A stretch of DNA of 64,000 nt from Pseudomonas pseudonitroreducens (GTDB taxonomy: Bacteria > Pseudomonadota > Gammaproteobacteria > Pseudomonadales > Pseudomonadaceae), in contig NZ_BQHJ01000003.1 in the NCBI RefSeq assembly GCF_021603645.1, positions 1 to 64,000 on the forward strand, in the 5' to 3' direction. Each line of letters opens with the position of its first letter. The stretch's first letter is position 1. This document shows, piece by piece, positions 25,188-34,318 of this stretch. The notes under the pieces were generated by a model, which made no database searches, was not told the origin of the DNA, and worked only from the letters and a program-made list of their open reading frames with translations. Position numbers and translations under genes: made by a program.

Positions 25188-25249
25188 GTAGCTTACAACT
25201 TGCGGAGCAATGTGTTCGTTGACGCTGTACGTATGACCCTTTGGGTTAA

Positions 25250-25324
25250 TGGCAGGGGCGGCTGGATTCGAACCAACGCATGGCAGGATCAAAACCTGCT
25301 GCCTTACCGCTTGGCGACGCCCCT
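25250..25324 (-). tRNA. tRNA-Gln (TTG anticodon), copy 2
   Basis: Identical in sequence to the copy at 25113-25187 and 62 bases away from it, so the pair is a tandem duplication read from one promoter, probably shared with the ispE side. Anticodon TTG, encoded CCA. Confidence 0.95.
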
Positions 25325-25354
25325 GTATCGTACAACCGATTACATTGCTGCTTC

Positions 25355-26203
25355 TCAGGCCTGGTTTTGCAGCTTGCGGTGCAACATCGAGATGTTACGG
25401 CCCTGGGCAACAAAACTCGGCAGAGTGGCCGGAAGTTGGCGGCGAACTTTATCAGCATCGCCTTTGTTTGGGAAGCTCCCAAACACACAAGCTCCGGTGC
25501 CGGTCAATCTCGCTTCGGTAAATTTACCTAGCTGGATCAGTGCGTTACGTACATCTGGGTAACGCTTCTCGACGACCGGCTGGCAGTCGTTATGACCGTC
25601 CACCCCGAGAAGGCTGCGAACTTTAATGGGCGGAGTATCCCGTGTCAACTCGGGATCGGAGAAAACTTCTGCTGTGGAGACAAAGACTTGCGGCACAACG
25701 ACGAGGAACCAGGGCTCGTCGAGTTCCACTGGCGTGAGCTGTTCGCCAACGCCTTCGGCGAATGCGGCGCGGCCGCGCACGAATACCGGGACGTCTGCGC
25801 CCAGGCTCAGGCCCAGTGCGGCAAGGCGCTCTTCGTCCCAGCCCAGTGACCACAAATGATTCAGCGCCAGCAGGGTTGTGGCGGCGTCGGAGCTTCCGCC
25901 GCCGATGCCGCCGCCCATGGGCAGGCGCTTGTCCAGCCAGATGTCGGCGCCCAGCCTGGTGCCGGATTGTTCCTGCAGTCGGCGAGCGGCCTTGACGATC
26001 AGATTGCTGTCGTGGGGAACACCTTCGATCTCGGTGTTCAGGCGGATTTCGCCATCCTCGCGTACAGCGAACTGGAGCTCGTCGCCGTGATCGAGAAATT
26101 GGAACAGGGTCTGCAGCTCGTGATAGCCGTCGGCGCGGCGACCGGTGATGTGCAGGAACAGGTTGAGCTTGGCCGGTGCCGGCAGGGTCAGGCGGTCCGG
26201 CAT
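25355..26203 (-). CDS. ispE: 4-diphosphocytidyl-2-C-methyl-D-erythritol kinase
   Basis: 282-aa GHMP-family kinase of the MEP isoprenoid pathway. The N-terminal [12 protein letters not shown] carries the catalytic Lys, and the ATP-binding loop [14 protein letters not shown] is intact near residues 94-107. The C-terminal motif [10 protein letters not shown] is also family-typical. It begins one base after the lolB stop, so lolB and ispE are co-transcribed, as in other pseudomonads. Confidence 0.95.
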   Translation of the reverse strand: MPDRLTLPAPAKLNLFLHITGRRADGYHELQTLFQFLDHGDELQFAVREDGEIRLNTEIEGVPHDSNLIVKAARRLQEQSGTRLGADIWLDKRLPMGGGIGGGSSDAATTLLALNHLWSLGWDEERLAALGLSLGADVPVFVRGRAAFAEGVGEQLTPVELDEPWFLVVVPQVFVSTAEVFSDPELTRDTPPIKVRSLLGVDGHNDCQPVVEKRYPDVRNALIQLGKFTEARLTGTGACVFGSFPNKGDADKVRRQLPATLPSFVAQGRNISMLHRKLQNQA

Positions 26204-26204
26204 G

Positions 26205-26849
26205 TCACTGCTGGTCCGCTGGGGTCGGCTGGCCGTTGCCCAGTTGGCGCGGCTGCCAGGTCTTCACCACCAGGGTGACGTCGAGGTCCTGGCCATGCAG
26301 CTTCAGGCGTTCGGGCAGCCAGTAGCCGTTCTGTTCGCTGTAGCGGGTGTATTCCACATCCCAGCCGTCCTGCTGCAGCTTGGCCAGGCGGCTGTCGCCG
26401 TCGAGGGTCAGGCGGCTCTTGCTGTCGGGGGCGGGCAGGCCGCGAATCCACCAGAGCAGGTGGGAAACCGGCAGGCGCCAGCCCATCTGCTGTTCCAGCA
26501 GTTCTTCGGGGGAGGCCGCCTCATAGCGGCCCTGGCCGGCGACTTCGAGGGTCACGGCGCCTTCACGCCCGGTCAGGCGCGCGGCGCCGCGGCCGAGCGG
26601 GCCGGAGAGGCGGATGTCGTAGTAGTCCTGGCGCTGCAACCAGAACAGGGTGCCGCTGCCGGAATCCTTGGGCGCGCGGATGCCCACCTTGCCGTCGATC
26701 TGCCAGCCGTCGAGGGTGGCGATGCGGGCCTTGTGGGCATTCCAGGCGGTGGCGTTGCCCTGGCCTTCCAGGGCTTCGTGGGTGCCGAAGCTAGAGCAAC
26801 CGGCGAGCAGAGCCAGCGCGGCAGCGCCGATCAGGTGACGTAAACGCAT
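26205..26849 (-). CDS. lolB: Outer-membrane lipoprotein insertion protein LolB
   Basis: 214-aa lipoprotein with signal peptide and lipobox LLAGC (Cys18). LolB accepts lipoproteins from LolA and places them in the inner leaflet of the outer membrane. The mature part shows the LolB pattern of [36 protein letters not shown] and the C-terminal LVVKTWQP. The gene follows the TPR lipoprotein gene by three bases. Confidence 0.93.
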   Translation of the reverse strand: MRLRHLIGAAALALLAGCSSFGTHEALEGQGNATAWNAHKARIATLDGWQIDGKVGIRAPKDSGSGTLFWLQRQDYYDIRLSGPLGRGAARLTGREGAVTLEVAGQGRYEAASPEELLEQQMGWRLPVSHLLWWIRGLPAPDSKSRLTLDGDSRLAKLQQDGWDVEYTRYSEQNGYWLPERLKLHGQDLDVTLVVKTWQPRQLGNGQPTPADQQ

Positions 26850-26852
26850 AAA

Positions 26853-28577
26853 TCAGAGGGTTCCGGAGCCGGTCAGGCGCAGCATGGTGTCGCGCAGGAC
26901 GGCGCTGTCAGGCTGGCTTTGCAGGGCAGTGGCCCAGACTTTTCGGGCTTCGCTCTGCTTGCCCTGGGCCCAGAGCACTTCGCCCAGGTGCGCAGCCACT
27001 TCGTGGTCGGGGAAGCGTTCCAGCGCCTTGCGCAGGTAGGTTTCCGCTTCGCTGAGGTTGCCCAGGCGGTAATTCACCCAGCCCAGGCTGTCGAGGATCG
27101 CAGGGTCGTCCGGGTTCAGCGCGTGGGCCTTCTGGATCAGGTCACGGGCTTCGCTGTAGCGGGTAGTGCGATCTGCCAGGGTGTAGCCCAGTGCGTTGAG
27201 CGCCATGGCGTTGTCCGGCTCGCGCTGGATGATCAGGCGCAGGTCCTGCTCCATCTGCGCCAGGTCGTTGCGCTTCTCGGCGAGCATGGAGCGGGTGTAG
27301 AGCAGGTTGAGGTCATCCGGGAACTGCTTGAGGCCCTGCTGGATGACGCTCCAGGCGCGATCGACCTGGTCGCGGTTGGACAGGCCCTCGGCTTCGATCA
27401 GGTACAGCTGGATGGCGTAGTCCGGCTGGCGGTCGCGGGTTTCGGCGAGACGGCGCGAGGCGTCGTCGTAGCGCTTCTGGTCCAGCAGGATTTCGGTAGA
27501 GCGCAACTGGGCCGGGAGGAAGTCGTTGCCCGGACCGACCAGGGCGTATTCCTTGAGCGCGGTCTCGGGGTCCTTCTGCTCCTCGGCCAGGCGGCCCAGG
27601 TTGAAGTGGGCGGAGTCGACGTGGCTATCGCGCTCCACCAGTTCCTGCAGGTAGACCTTGGCTTCGTCCCAGGCCTGGGCTTCGAGGCAGACCAGGGCCA
27701 GGGAGAAGCGCAGGTCGTCGTCGTCAGGGAACTGCTCGACCAGCGCGGAGAACTCGGCCTTGGCGTCTTCCAGGCGGTTCTGCTCCACCAGCAGGCGGGC
27801 GTAGGCGAGGTGGACGCGCTTGTCGTCCGGGTGTTCCTTGATGCCGGCCTTGAGCAGCGGCAGCGCTTCATCGCTGCGCTTCATGCTCTGCAACAGGCGG
27901 GCGCGCAGCAGCAGCGGGGCGACGTCGTGCTTGCTGGCGGAATTGTCTTCGAGCAGGTGCAGGGCTTCCTGCGGGCGGCCGTCCTGTTGCAGCAGCAGGG
28001 CCTTGCCGAACAGCAGCTGGCCGTTGTCCGGGTACTTCTTCAGCAGGCGATCGAAGCTCTGCAGCAGGCCGGCGCGGGTATCCGGATCGGTCTCGGCGGC
28101 GGACAGCGCGAGGAAGTCAAAGTGGGTGTCGCCCTGGCCGTTGAGGACCTTCTCCATGTACACCATGGATTCGTCGTACTGGCCGGTGCGCGCCAACTGG
28201 ATGGCGGCGGCGCGCTGGGCATCGAGGTTGTCCGGCGCGGCCTTGGCCCAGATCAGCGAAGTGTCCAGGGCTTCCTGGTCGGCACCCAGGTACTCGGCGA
28301 TGCGGAAGGCGCGTTCGGCGACGCCCGGATCACGGGTTTCCTTGGCCTGTTCGACGTAGTTGGCGAGGGCGATGTCGAAGCGGTTGCGCTGGCCGGCGAG
28401 CTCGGCGGTGAGCAGCGAGTACATCGTGTCCTCGCTGAAGGAGCCGTATTTCTGGTCCTTTTGCGCAGCCGCGGTCTTGTCCTTCTCCGCGGAAGCACTG
28501 TCGGTGTTTTTCTGTGTAAGAGACTGGCAGCCGCCGAGCAGCAGCAGAGCAGTCAGCAGCGCAAGAGACTTGTTCAT
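26853..28577 (-). CDS. TPR-repeat lipoprotein
   Basis: 574-aa outer-membrane-type lipoprotein with signal peptide and lipobox LLGGC (about Cys17), followed by a Lys/Ser/Ala-rich tether and more than ten tetratricopeptide repeats up to the C-terminus. TPR proteins act as binding scaffolds; the partner here is unknown. The start at 28577 (MNKSLALL) gives a normal signal peptide. It is the first gene of the leftward unit TPR-lolB-ispE, divergent from hemA, the order known from P. aeruginosa (PA4667). Position next to LolB hints at a role in envelope assembly. Confidence 0.88.
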   Translation of the reverse strand: MNKSLALLTALLLLGGCQSLTQKNTDSASAEKDKTAAAQKDQKYGSFSEDTMYSLLTAELAGQRNRFDIALANYVEQAKETRDPGVAERAFRIAEYLGADQEALDTSLIWAKAAPDNLDAQRAAAIQLARTGQYDESMVYMEKVLNGQGDTHFDFLALSAAETDPDTRAGLLQSFDRLLKKYPDNGQLLFGKALLLQQDGRPQEALHLLEDNSASKHDVAPLLLRARLLQSMKRSDEALPLLKAGIKEHPDDKRVHLAYARLLVEQNRLEDAKAEFSALVEQFPDDDDLRFSLALVCLEAQAWDEAKVYLQELVERDSHVDSAHFNLGRLAEEQKDPETALKEYALVGPGNDFLPAQLRSTEILLDQKRYDDASRRLAETRDRQPDYAIQLYLIEAEGLSNRDQVDRAWSVIQQGLKQFPDDLNLLYTRSMLAEKRNDLAQMEQDLRLIIQREPDNAMALNALGYTLADRTTRYSEARDLIQKAHALNPDDPAILDSLGWVNYRLGNLSEAETYLRKALERFPDHEVAAHLGEVLWAQGKQSEARKVWATALQSQPDSAVLRDTMLRLTGSGTL

Positions 28578-28703
28578 AGAGGAAGGACGAGGGCCTGACC
28601 TGCGAAATGGGACCATCATGACATAAGGAAAGTGCCAATCCCATGGGCAAGCGCCGCTGGAAGGCCTGTATACGATTTGCAGTGTGCGATCCGTCGCGGG
28701 TGG

Positions 28704-28731
28704 TTGTCCTTAACAAGGCTAAGTAGGACAA
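28704..28731. promoter_or_regulatory. Inverted repeat in the divergent TPR lipoprotein/hemA region
   Basis: TTGTCCT and AGGACAA are a perfect 7-bp inverted repeat 14 bases apart, located 34 bases before the hemA start in the shared promoter region. It does not match the Anr consensus (TTGAT-N4-ATCAA). It may be an operator or overlap the hemA promoter elements. Confidence 0.4.
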
Positions 28732-28765
28732 TTGCGGGCTTTCCGATCAGTATCAGCGATTCTGC

Positions 28766-30034
28766 ATGGCCTTCATTGCCCTCGGCATCAACCACAAGAC
28801 CGCGTCCGTGGCCGTTCGCGAGCGCGTGGCGTTTACTCCCGAGCAGATGGTCGAGGCGCTGCAGCTGCTGTGCAGGCTGACGTCCAGCCGCGAAGCCGCG
28901 ATCCTCTCCACCTGCAACCGCAGCGAACTCTACCTGGAGATCGAACATCCGGACGCCGGCGATGTGCTGGCCTGGCTGGCCGATTACCACAACCTGGGTA
29001 TCGACGACCTGCGCGCCTGCGCCTACGTCCACCAGGATGAGGAAGCGGTGCGCCACATGATGCGCGTTGCCGCCGGCCTGGACTCCATGGTGCTGGGCGA
29101 GCCGCAGATCCTCGGCCAGATGAAGTCCGCCTACGCCGTGGCCCGCGAGGCCGGCACCGTCGGGCCGATGCTCGGGCGGTTGTTCCAGGCCACTTTCAGC
29201 ACCGCCAAGACCGTGCGCACCGATACCGCCATTGGTGAGAACCCGGTGTCCGTGGCCTTTGCAGCGGTAAGCCTGGCCCGGCAGATATTCAGCGACCTGA
29301 GTCGCAGCCAGGCGCTGCTGATCGGCGCCGGCGAGACCATCACCCTGGTCGCCCGCCACCTGCACGAGCAGGGCGTGAAGCGCATCGTGGTCGCCAACCG
29401 TACCCTGGAGCGTGCCAGCCTGCTGGCCGAGCAGTTTGGCGCCCGCGCCATCCTGCTGGCGGACATGCCGGACGAGCTGGTCAACAGCGACATCGTCATC
29501 AGTTCCACCGCCAGCCAGTTGCCGATCCTCGGCAAGGGCGCGGTGGAGCGTGCGCTGAAGCAGCGCCGGCACAAGCCGATGTTCATGGTCGATATCGCCG
29601 TTCCGCGGGACATCGAGCCGGAAGTCGGCGAGCTGGAAGACGTCTACCTCTATAGCGTCGACGACCTCCACGAAGTGGTCGCGGAAAACCTCAAGAGCCG
29701 CCAGGGCGCGGCCCAGGCCGCCGAGGAACTGGTTGGCGACGGTGTACACGAATTCATGCTGCGCCTGCGCGAGCTGGCTGCGGTCGACGTGCTGCGAGCT
29801 TACCGCCAGCAGGCCGAGCGCCTGCGTGACGAGGAAACCCAGAAGGCCCAGCGCCTGCTGGCCAACGGCGCCGACCCGATGGAAGTCATCGCCCAGCTCA
29901 GCCGTGGCCTGACCAACAAATTACTGCATGCCCCCAGCGTGCAGATGAAGAAACTCTCCGCCGAGGGCCGCATCGATGCGTTGGCCGTCGCGCAGGAACT
30001 GTTCGCCCTCGAGGAGGGCACTGACAAGCGATGA
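28766..30034 (+). CDS. hemA: Glutamyl-tRNA reductase
   Basis: 422-aa enzyme making glutamate-1-semialdehyde, the first committed step of haem synthesis. The catalytic Cys lies in [10 protein letters not shown] near residues 49-58, the NADPH-binding region contains LLIGAGETI, and [15 protein letters not shown] is the family signature. It begins the rightward operon hemA-prfA-prmC-moeB-murI, with a 4-base ATGA overlap to prfA. The coupling of haem and translation-termination genes is conserved in gammaproteobacteria. Confidence 0.96.
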   Translation: MAFIALGINHKTASVAVRERVAFTPEQMVEALQLLCRLTSSREAAILSTCNRSELYLEIEHPDAGDVLAWLADYHNLGIDDLRACAYVHQDEEAVRHMMRVAAGLDSMVLGEPQILGQMKSAYAVAREAGTVGPMLGRLFQATFSTAKTVRTDTAIGENPVSVAFAAVSLARQIFSDLSRSQALLIGAGETITLVARHLHEQGVKRIVVANRTLERASLLAEQFGARAILLADMPDELVNSDIVISSTASQLPILGKGAVERALKQRRHKPMFMVDIAVPRDIEPEVGELEDVYLYSVDDLHEVVAENLKSRQGAAQAAEELVGDGVHEFMLRLRELAAVDVLRAYRQQAERLRDEETQKAQRLLANGADPMEVIAQLSRGLTNKLLHAPSVQMKKLSAEGRIDALAVAQELFALEEGTDKR

Positions 30035-31113
30035 AAGCTTCCCTCCTGAAAAAGCTGGATATCCTCAGCGACCGCTATGAAGAGCTCACCGCTCTGCTGG
30101 GCGACGCCGAGGTGATCAGCGACCAGACCAAGTTCCGCGCCTACTCCCGTGAATACGCGGAAGTGGAGCCGGTCATCCTCGCTTTCCGCGAGTTCCGCAA
30201 GGTGCAGTCGGACCTGGAGGGCGCCCAGGCGCTGCTCAAGGACAGCGACCCGGACCTGCGCGAGATGGCCGAGGAGGAAGTCGCCGAGGCCAGGACCGCG
30301 TTGGTCGGCCTGGAGGACCGCCTGCAGCGCATGCTGCTGCCCAAGGACCCCAACGACAGCCGCAACGTCTTCCTGGAAATCCGCGCCGGCACCGGCGGCG
30401 ACGAAGCCGCGATCTTCTCCGGCGACCTGTTCCGCATGTACTCGCGCTATGCCGAGAAGCAGGGCTGGCGCGTGGAGATCATGTCCGAGAACGAAGGCGA
30501 GCACGGTGGCTATAAAGAGGTGATCGCCCGCGTCGAGGGCGAGAGCGTCTACGCCAAGCTCAAGTTCGAATCCGGCGCCCATCGCGTGCAGCGCGTGCCG
30601 GCTACCGAATCCCAGGGCCGCATCCATACCTCGGCCTGCACCGTGGCGGTGCTGCCCGAGCCGGACGAGCAGGCGGCCATCGAGATCAACCCCGCCGACC
30701 TGCGTGTGGACACCTACCGTTCCTCCGGCGCCGGTGGCCAGCACGTGAACAAGACCGACTCGGCGGTGCGCATCACGCACATCCCCTCGGGCATCGTGGT
30801 CGAGTGCCAGGAAGAGCGCTCGCAGCACAAGAACCGCGCCAAGGCCATGGCCTGGCTGGCGGCGAAGCTCAACGACCAGCAGCAGGCCGCAGCCCAGCAG
30901 GCGATCGCCAGCACGCGCAAGCTGCTGGTCGGTTCGGGTGACCGCTCCGAGCGCATCCGCACCTACAATTTCCCCCAGGGGCGCGTCACCGATCACCGCA
31001 TCAACCTCACCCTGTACTCCCTGGGTGAAGTGATGGAAGGTGCAGTGGAACAGGTGATCGAGCCATTGCTGCAGGAATTCCAGGCCGACCAGCTGGCCGC
31101 ACTTGGCGATTGA
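30031..31113 (+). CDS. prfA: Peptide chain release factor 1
   Basis: 360-aa RF1 recognising UAA and UAG. The GGQ motif that triggers peptide release sits in [16 protein letters not shown] near residue 235, and the codon-recognition tripeptide region reads VPATESQGR (PxT type, here PAT), as in RF1. Its methylase PrmC is encoded next. The start overlaps the hemA stop. Confidence 0.96.
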   Translation: MKASLLKKLDILSDRYEELTALLGDAEVISDQTKFRAYSREYAEVEPVILAFREFRKVQSDLEGAQALLKDSDPDLREMAEEEVAEARTALVGLEDRLQRMLLPKDPNDSRNVFLEIRAGTGGDEAAIFSGDLFRMYSRYAEKQGWRVEIMSENEGEHGGYKEVIARVEGESVYAKLKFESGAHRVQRVPATESQGRIHTSACTVAVLPEPDEQAAIEINPADLRVDTYRSSGAGGQHVNKTDSAVRITHIPSGIVVECQEERSQHKNRAKAMAWLAAKLNDQQQAAAQQAIASTRKLLVGSGDRSERIRTYNFPQGRVTDHRINLTLYSLGEVMEGAVEQVIEPLLQEFQADQLAALGD

Positions 31114-31143
31114 GACAGCGGGCGACTGAGAGACCGACAGACC

Positions 31144-31974
31144 ATGGCAACCATCATGACCCTGCTCAACGAGGCGCAATTGCCGGACTCGCCCAGTGCG
31201 CGCCTGGATGCCGAGTTGTTGCTCGCCGCCGCGCTGGGCAAGCCGCGCAGCTTCCTGCGCACCTGGCCCGAACGCGTGGTCAGCCGTGAGGCCCACGACC
31301 TCTTCGACCGCTACCTGGCCCGCCGCGTGGCCGGCGAGCCGGTGGCCTACATCCTTGGCCGTCAGGGCTTCTGGAGCCTGGACCTGGAAGTCGCGCCGCA
31401 CACCCTGATCCCGCGCCCGGACACCGAACTGCTGGTGGAGACCGCGCTGGCGCTGCTGCCGGCCGCGCCGGCTCGCGTACTCGACCTGGGCACCGGCACT
31501 GGCGCCATCGCCCTTGCGCTGGCGTGCGAGCGCCTGAGCTGGCAGGTGCTGGGCGTCGACCGCATTCCCGAGGCCGTGGCCCTGGCTGAGCGCAACCGCG
31601 AACGCCTGCGCCTGGCCAACGTCGCCTTCCGTGCCAGTCACTGGTTCTCTGCGGTCGATGGCGAGCGCTTCTCGCTGATCGTCAGCAACCCGCCCTACAT
31701 TCCCAACACCGACCCGCACCTCAAGCAGGGCGATGTGCGCTTCGAGCCGTCGAGCGCTCTGGTTTCCGGCCAGGACGGGCTGGACGATATCCGCCTGATC
31801 ATCGAGCAGGCGCCGAATCATCTGGAAAACGGCGGCTGGCTGATGCTCGAACACGGTTTCGATCAGCCCGATGCCGTGCGTGACCTGCTGCTCAGCCGCG
31901 GTTTCACTGCTGTGGAAAGTCGTCGCGACCTGGGCGGCCACGAACGCATCAGCCTGGGGTGCTGGACATGCTGA
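31144..31974 (+). CDS. prmC: Release-factor glutamine methyltransferase
   Basis: 276-aa SAM-dependent enzyme that methylates the Gln of the GGQ motif in RF1 and RF2. The SAM-binding motif VLDLGTGTGAIALALA and the catalytic NPPY (SNPPYIPN) are intact. I keep ATG 31144, since the internal ATG at 31156 would remove four residues only. It overlaps moeB by 7 bases. Confidence 0.95.
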   Translation: MATIMTLLNEAQLPDSPSARLDAELLLAAALGKPRSFLRTWPERVVSREAHDLFDRYLARRVAGEPVAYILGRQGFWSLDLEVAPHTLIPRPDTELLVETALALLPAAPARVLDLGTGTGAIALALACERLSWQVLGVDRIPEAVALAERNRERLRLANVAFRASHWFSAVDGERFSLIVSNPPYIPNTDPHLKQGDVRFEPSSALVSGQDGLDDIRLIIEQAPNHLENGGWLMLEHGFDQPDAVRDLLLSRGFTAVESRRDLGGHERISLGCWTC

Positions 31975-32723
31975 GCGACAACGAACTGCTGCGTTACAGC
32001 CGGCAGATTCTCCTGCCGCAGATCGACGTGGATGGCCAGTTGCGGCTGAAGGACAGCCGCGTGCTGATCGTCGGCCTTGGCGGCCTCGGAGCACCGGTGG
32101 CGCTGTACCTCGCCGCTGCCGGCGTCGGTGAGTTGCACCTGGCGGACTTCGATACGGTCGACCTGACCAACCTGCAGCGGCAGATCATCCACGACACCGA
32201 CAGTGTGGGGGTGAGCAAGGTGGATTCCGCCATTGCCCGCCTCACGGCGATCAATCCGGACGTGAAGCTGGTCGCCCATCGCCAGGCGCTGGACGCCGAT
32301 TCCCTTGACGCCGCCGTGGCGGCCGTCGACCTGGTGCTGGACTGCTGCGACAACTTCGGTACCCGCGAGGCGGTGAATGCTGCCTGCGTCGCGGCGAAGA
32401 AGCCCTTGGTGAGCGGCGCCGCCATTCGCCTGGAAGGGCAGCTCTCGGTGTTCGACCCACGCCGCGAGGAAAGCCCCTGCTACCACTGCCTCTACGGCCA
32501 TGGCAGCGAAGCCGAGCTGACCTGCAGCGAGGCCGGTGTAGTCGGCCCGCTGGTGGGCCTGGTGGGCAGCCTGCAGGCGCTGGAAGCGCTGAAGCTGCTG
32601 GCAGGCTTCGGCGAGCCGCTGGTGGGCCGCCTGCTGCTGATCGATGCCCTCGGCACGCGCTTCCGCGAATTGCGCGTCAAGCGTGATCCGCAGTGTGCCG
32701 TGTGCGGAGTTGCGCATGGCTGA
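31968..32723 (+). CDS. moeB: Molybdopterin-synthase adenylyltransferase MoeB
   Basis: 251-aa ThiF/MoeB/E1-like enzyme that activates the C-terminal Gly-Gly of the small sulfur-carrier subunit by adenylation. The nucleotide-binding motif [14 protein letters not shown], the conserved LTNLQRQ segment and two zinc-binding CxxC pairs (CYHC and CAVC) are visible; there is a Cys in ELTCSEAGV. The C-terminal rhodanese domain of longer MoeZ-type proteins is absent. It overlaps murI by 8 bases. Confidence 0.92.
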   Translation: MLSDNELLRYSRQILLPQIDVDGQLRLKDSRVLIVGLGGLGAPVALYLAAAGVGELHLADFDTVDLTNLQRQIIHDTDSVGVSKVDSAIARLTAINPDVKLVAHRQALDADSLDAAVAAVDLVLDCCDNFGTREAVNAACVAAKKPLVSGAAIRLEGQLSVFDPRREESPCYHCLYGHGSEAELTCSEAGVVGPLVGLVGSLQALEALKLLAGFGEPLVGRLLLIDALGTRFRELRVKRDPQCAVCGVAHG

Positions 32724-33510
32724 TGCCGCGCCGGTCGGTGTGTTCGACTCCGGCGTGGGCGGCCTCAGCGTCCTCCACGAAATCCGCGCGCGGCTTCCCC
32801 GCGAATCGCTGATCTATCTTGCCGATTGCGGCCACGTGCCGTACGGCGAGAAGACCCCGGAATACATTCGCAGCCGCTGCCGCAGCATCGCCGGATTCCT
32901 CCTTTCCCGTGGCGCCAAGGCGCTGGTGCTGGCCTGCAATACCGCCACTGCCGCTGCGGCCGCCGATCTGCGCGAGCTTTATCCACAGCTGCCCATCGTG
33001 GCGATGGAGCCGGCGGTGAAGCCCGCCGCCGAAGCCACCCGCAGCGGTGTGGTCGGCGTGCTCGCCACCACCGGCACCTTGAAGAGTGCGCGTTTCGCTG
33101 CACTGCTGGACCGTTTCGCCAGTGATGTGCGAGTGATCACCCAGCCTTGCCCGGGCCTGGTGGAGCGGATCGAACTGGGCGACCTGAACGGGCCACAGAC
33201 CCGCGCGCTGCTGCAGGGTTACGTTGCGCCATTGCTGGCTGAAGGCTGCGACACGCTGATCCTGGGCTGCACGCACTATCCATTCCTGCGCCCGCTGCTG
33301 CGCGAACTGGTGCCGGCCGAGGTATCGCTGGTCGACACCGGTGCCGCTGTAGCCCGCCAGCTGGAGCGGGTGTTGCAGGCGCGGGGGATGTTGGCGGAAG
33401 GCCAGGCAAAAAAAATTGAGCTGTGGACCAGCGGCATAGTCGAAGAGTTTGAACGTGTCTTACCAGTGCTCTGGGGAGCTGACGAACCCGTCAATCTGTT
33501 CCCGGGCTGA
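32716..33510 (+). CDS. murI: Glutamate racemase
   Basis: 264-aa enzyme supplying D-glutamate for peptidoglycan. The two catalytic Cys lie in ACNTATAAA and LGCTHYPF. The N-terminal [13 protein letters not shown] and [10 protein letters not shown] segments are typical. It is the last gene of the hemA-prfA-prmC-moeB-murI operon; no hairpin terminator follows directly, and the pagL promoter region begins. Confidence 0.95.
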   Translation: MADAAPVGVFDSGVGGLSVLHEIRARLPRESLIYLADCGHVPYGEKTPEYIRSRCRSIAGFLLSRGAKALVLACNTATAAAAADLRELYPQLPIVAMEPAVKPAAEATRSGVVGVLATTGTLKSARFAALLDRFASDVRVITQPCPGLVERIELGDLNGPQTRALLQGYVAPLLAEGCDTLILGCTHYPFLRPLLRELVPAEVSLVDTGAAVARQLERVLQARGMLAEGQAKKIELWTSGIVEEFERVLPVLWGADEPVNLFPG

Positions 33511-33540
33511 TGGAAAAATAGCTAGCTATCTACTTTGGTC

Positions 33541-33572
33541 TTTCAGTAAACGCTGACAAATGGCCTTATAAT
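33541..33572 (+). promoter_or_regulatory. Probable pagL promoter
   Basis: TATAAT at 33567-33572 is a perfect -10 hexamer 54 bases before the pagL ATG in an AT-rich patch. The -35 position carries only a weak match (TTCAGT/CAGTAA), which would fit a promoter needing an activator or extended recognition. Confidence 0.55.
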
Positions 33573-33625
33573 TGCCAGCTATTCGCGGGGATTTTTCATT
33601 CAGCTTTCTACTAAAGGATGTTTCG

Positions 33626-34147
33626 ATGAAGAAACTGCTCTCGCTTGCCACTGTGGCAGCTCTGACTCTCGGATACATGGTCTCTTCGCAGGCTGCCAGC
33701 CTGACCGGCGCTGTCGGTTTCACCGGGCAGAACGATATGACCTACCGACTGGGCCTGGGTTTCGACTGGGACAAGAGTTGGTGGGAAACTTCGACGGGCC
33801 GCCTGACCGGTTACTGGGACGCCGGCTACACCTACTGGGAAGGCGGTGATCGCGCCGGTGGCCGTCACTCGCTGTCGTTCGCCCCGGTGTTCGTCTACGA
33901 GTTTTCCGGTGAAAAGGTCAAACCCTTCGTCGAAGCCGGTATCGGCATCGCCGCGTTCAGCGGCTCGGAAGTGGGCGACCAGGACCTCGGCGGCTCGGTG
34001 AACTTCGAGGATCGCCTGGGCGTTGGCCTGCGTTTCGGTGAAGGCCAGGCGCTGGGTGTGCGCGCCATTCACTACTCCAACGCCGGCATCAGCCAGCCGA
34101 ACGATGGCATCGAATCCTACAGCCTTTATTACACGCATCCGCTGTAA
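33626..34147 (+). CDS. pagL: Lipid A 3-O-deacylase PagL
   Basis: 173-aa outer-membrane beta-barrel enzyme that removes the 3-hydroxyacyl chain at position 3 of lipid A. The signal peptide ends SQA at residue 23. His149, Ser151 and Glu163 become 126, 128 and 140 in the mature protein, exactly the numbering of the P. aeruginosa catalytic triad. The C-terminus alternates aromatic residues as in barrel strands (SYSLYYTHPL). Ribosome binding site AAAGGATG. It stands alone after murI and has its own promoter and terminator. Confidence 0.94.
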   Translation: MKKLLSLATVAALTLGYMVSSQAASLTGAVGFTGQNDMTYRLGLGFDWDKSWWETSTGRLTGYWDAGYTYWEGGDRAGGRHSLSFAPVFVYEFSGEKVKPFVEAGIGIAAFSGSEVGDQDLGGSVNFEDRLGVGLRFGEGQALGVRAIHYSNAGISQPNDGIESYSLYYTHPL

Positions 34148-34163
34148 CAGAGCGCTGATAAAG

Positions 34164-34191
34164 AAAGCCGGGCCCAGCGCCCGGCTTTTTT
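34164..34191 (+). terminator. Terminator after pagL
   Basis: AAAGCCGGGC-CCA-GCGCCCGGCTTTTTT hairpin with T run, 16 bases after the pagL stop. Confidence 0.88.
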
Positions 34192-34224
34192 GTGTGCGCC
34201 ATATCGAGGCTCAGCAGTGAGCGT

Positions 34225-34306
34225 AGGAGCGGACTTCGTCCGCGATCGCTTCCGGCACCTCCGAGCTGCCCGGCGGCACATCGCGGACAGAGTCCGCTCC
34301 TACAGC
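34225..34306. repeat. REP-like hairpin (GTAGGAGCGGACTTCGTCCGC type)
   Basis: GTAGGAGCGGACTTCGTCCG plus CGATCG at the left and its inverted form (CATCGCGGACAGAGTCCGCTCCTAC) at the right form a large divergent pair between the convergent pagL and phr units. The same variant occurs at 51083-51163. Confidence 0.8.
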
Positions 34307-34318
34307 AAGGCGGCAGTC

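Noticed and set aside
25113-25324. Attachment site or element between the twin tRNA-Gln genes
   Set aside because: Only 62 bases separate two identical tRNAs and no integrase is near; a simple tandem duplication explains it.
31959-31967. GTG start adding three residues to MoeB
   Set aside because: ATG 31968 gives the expected [13 protein letters not shown] opening; the extension lacks any added support.
29800-32094. 764-aa minus-strand frame opposite hemA-prfA-prmC
   Set aside because: Shadow of three well-supported genes on the plus strand.
34225-34306. Terminator or small RNA between pagL and phr
   Set aside because: The hairpin has a second copy at 51083 in another context and no T run, so it is a dispersed repeat; the real pagL terminator is just upstream.
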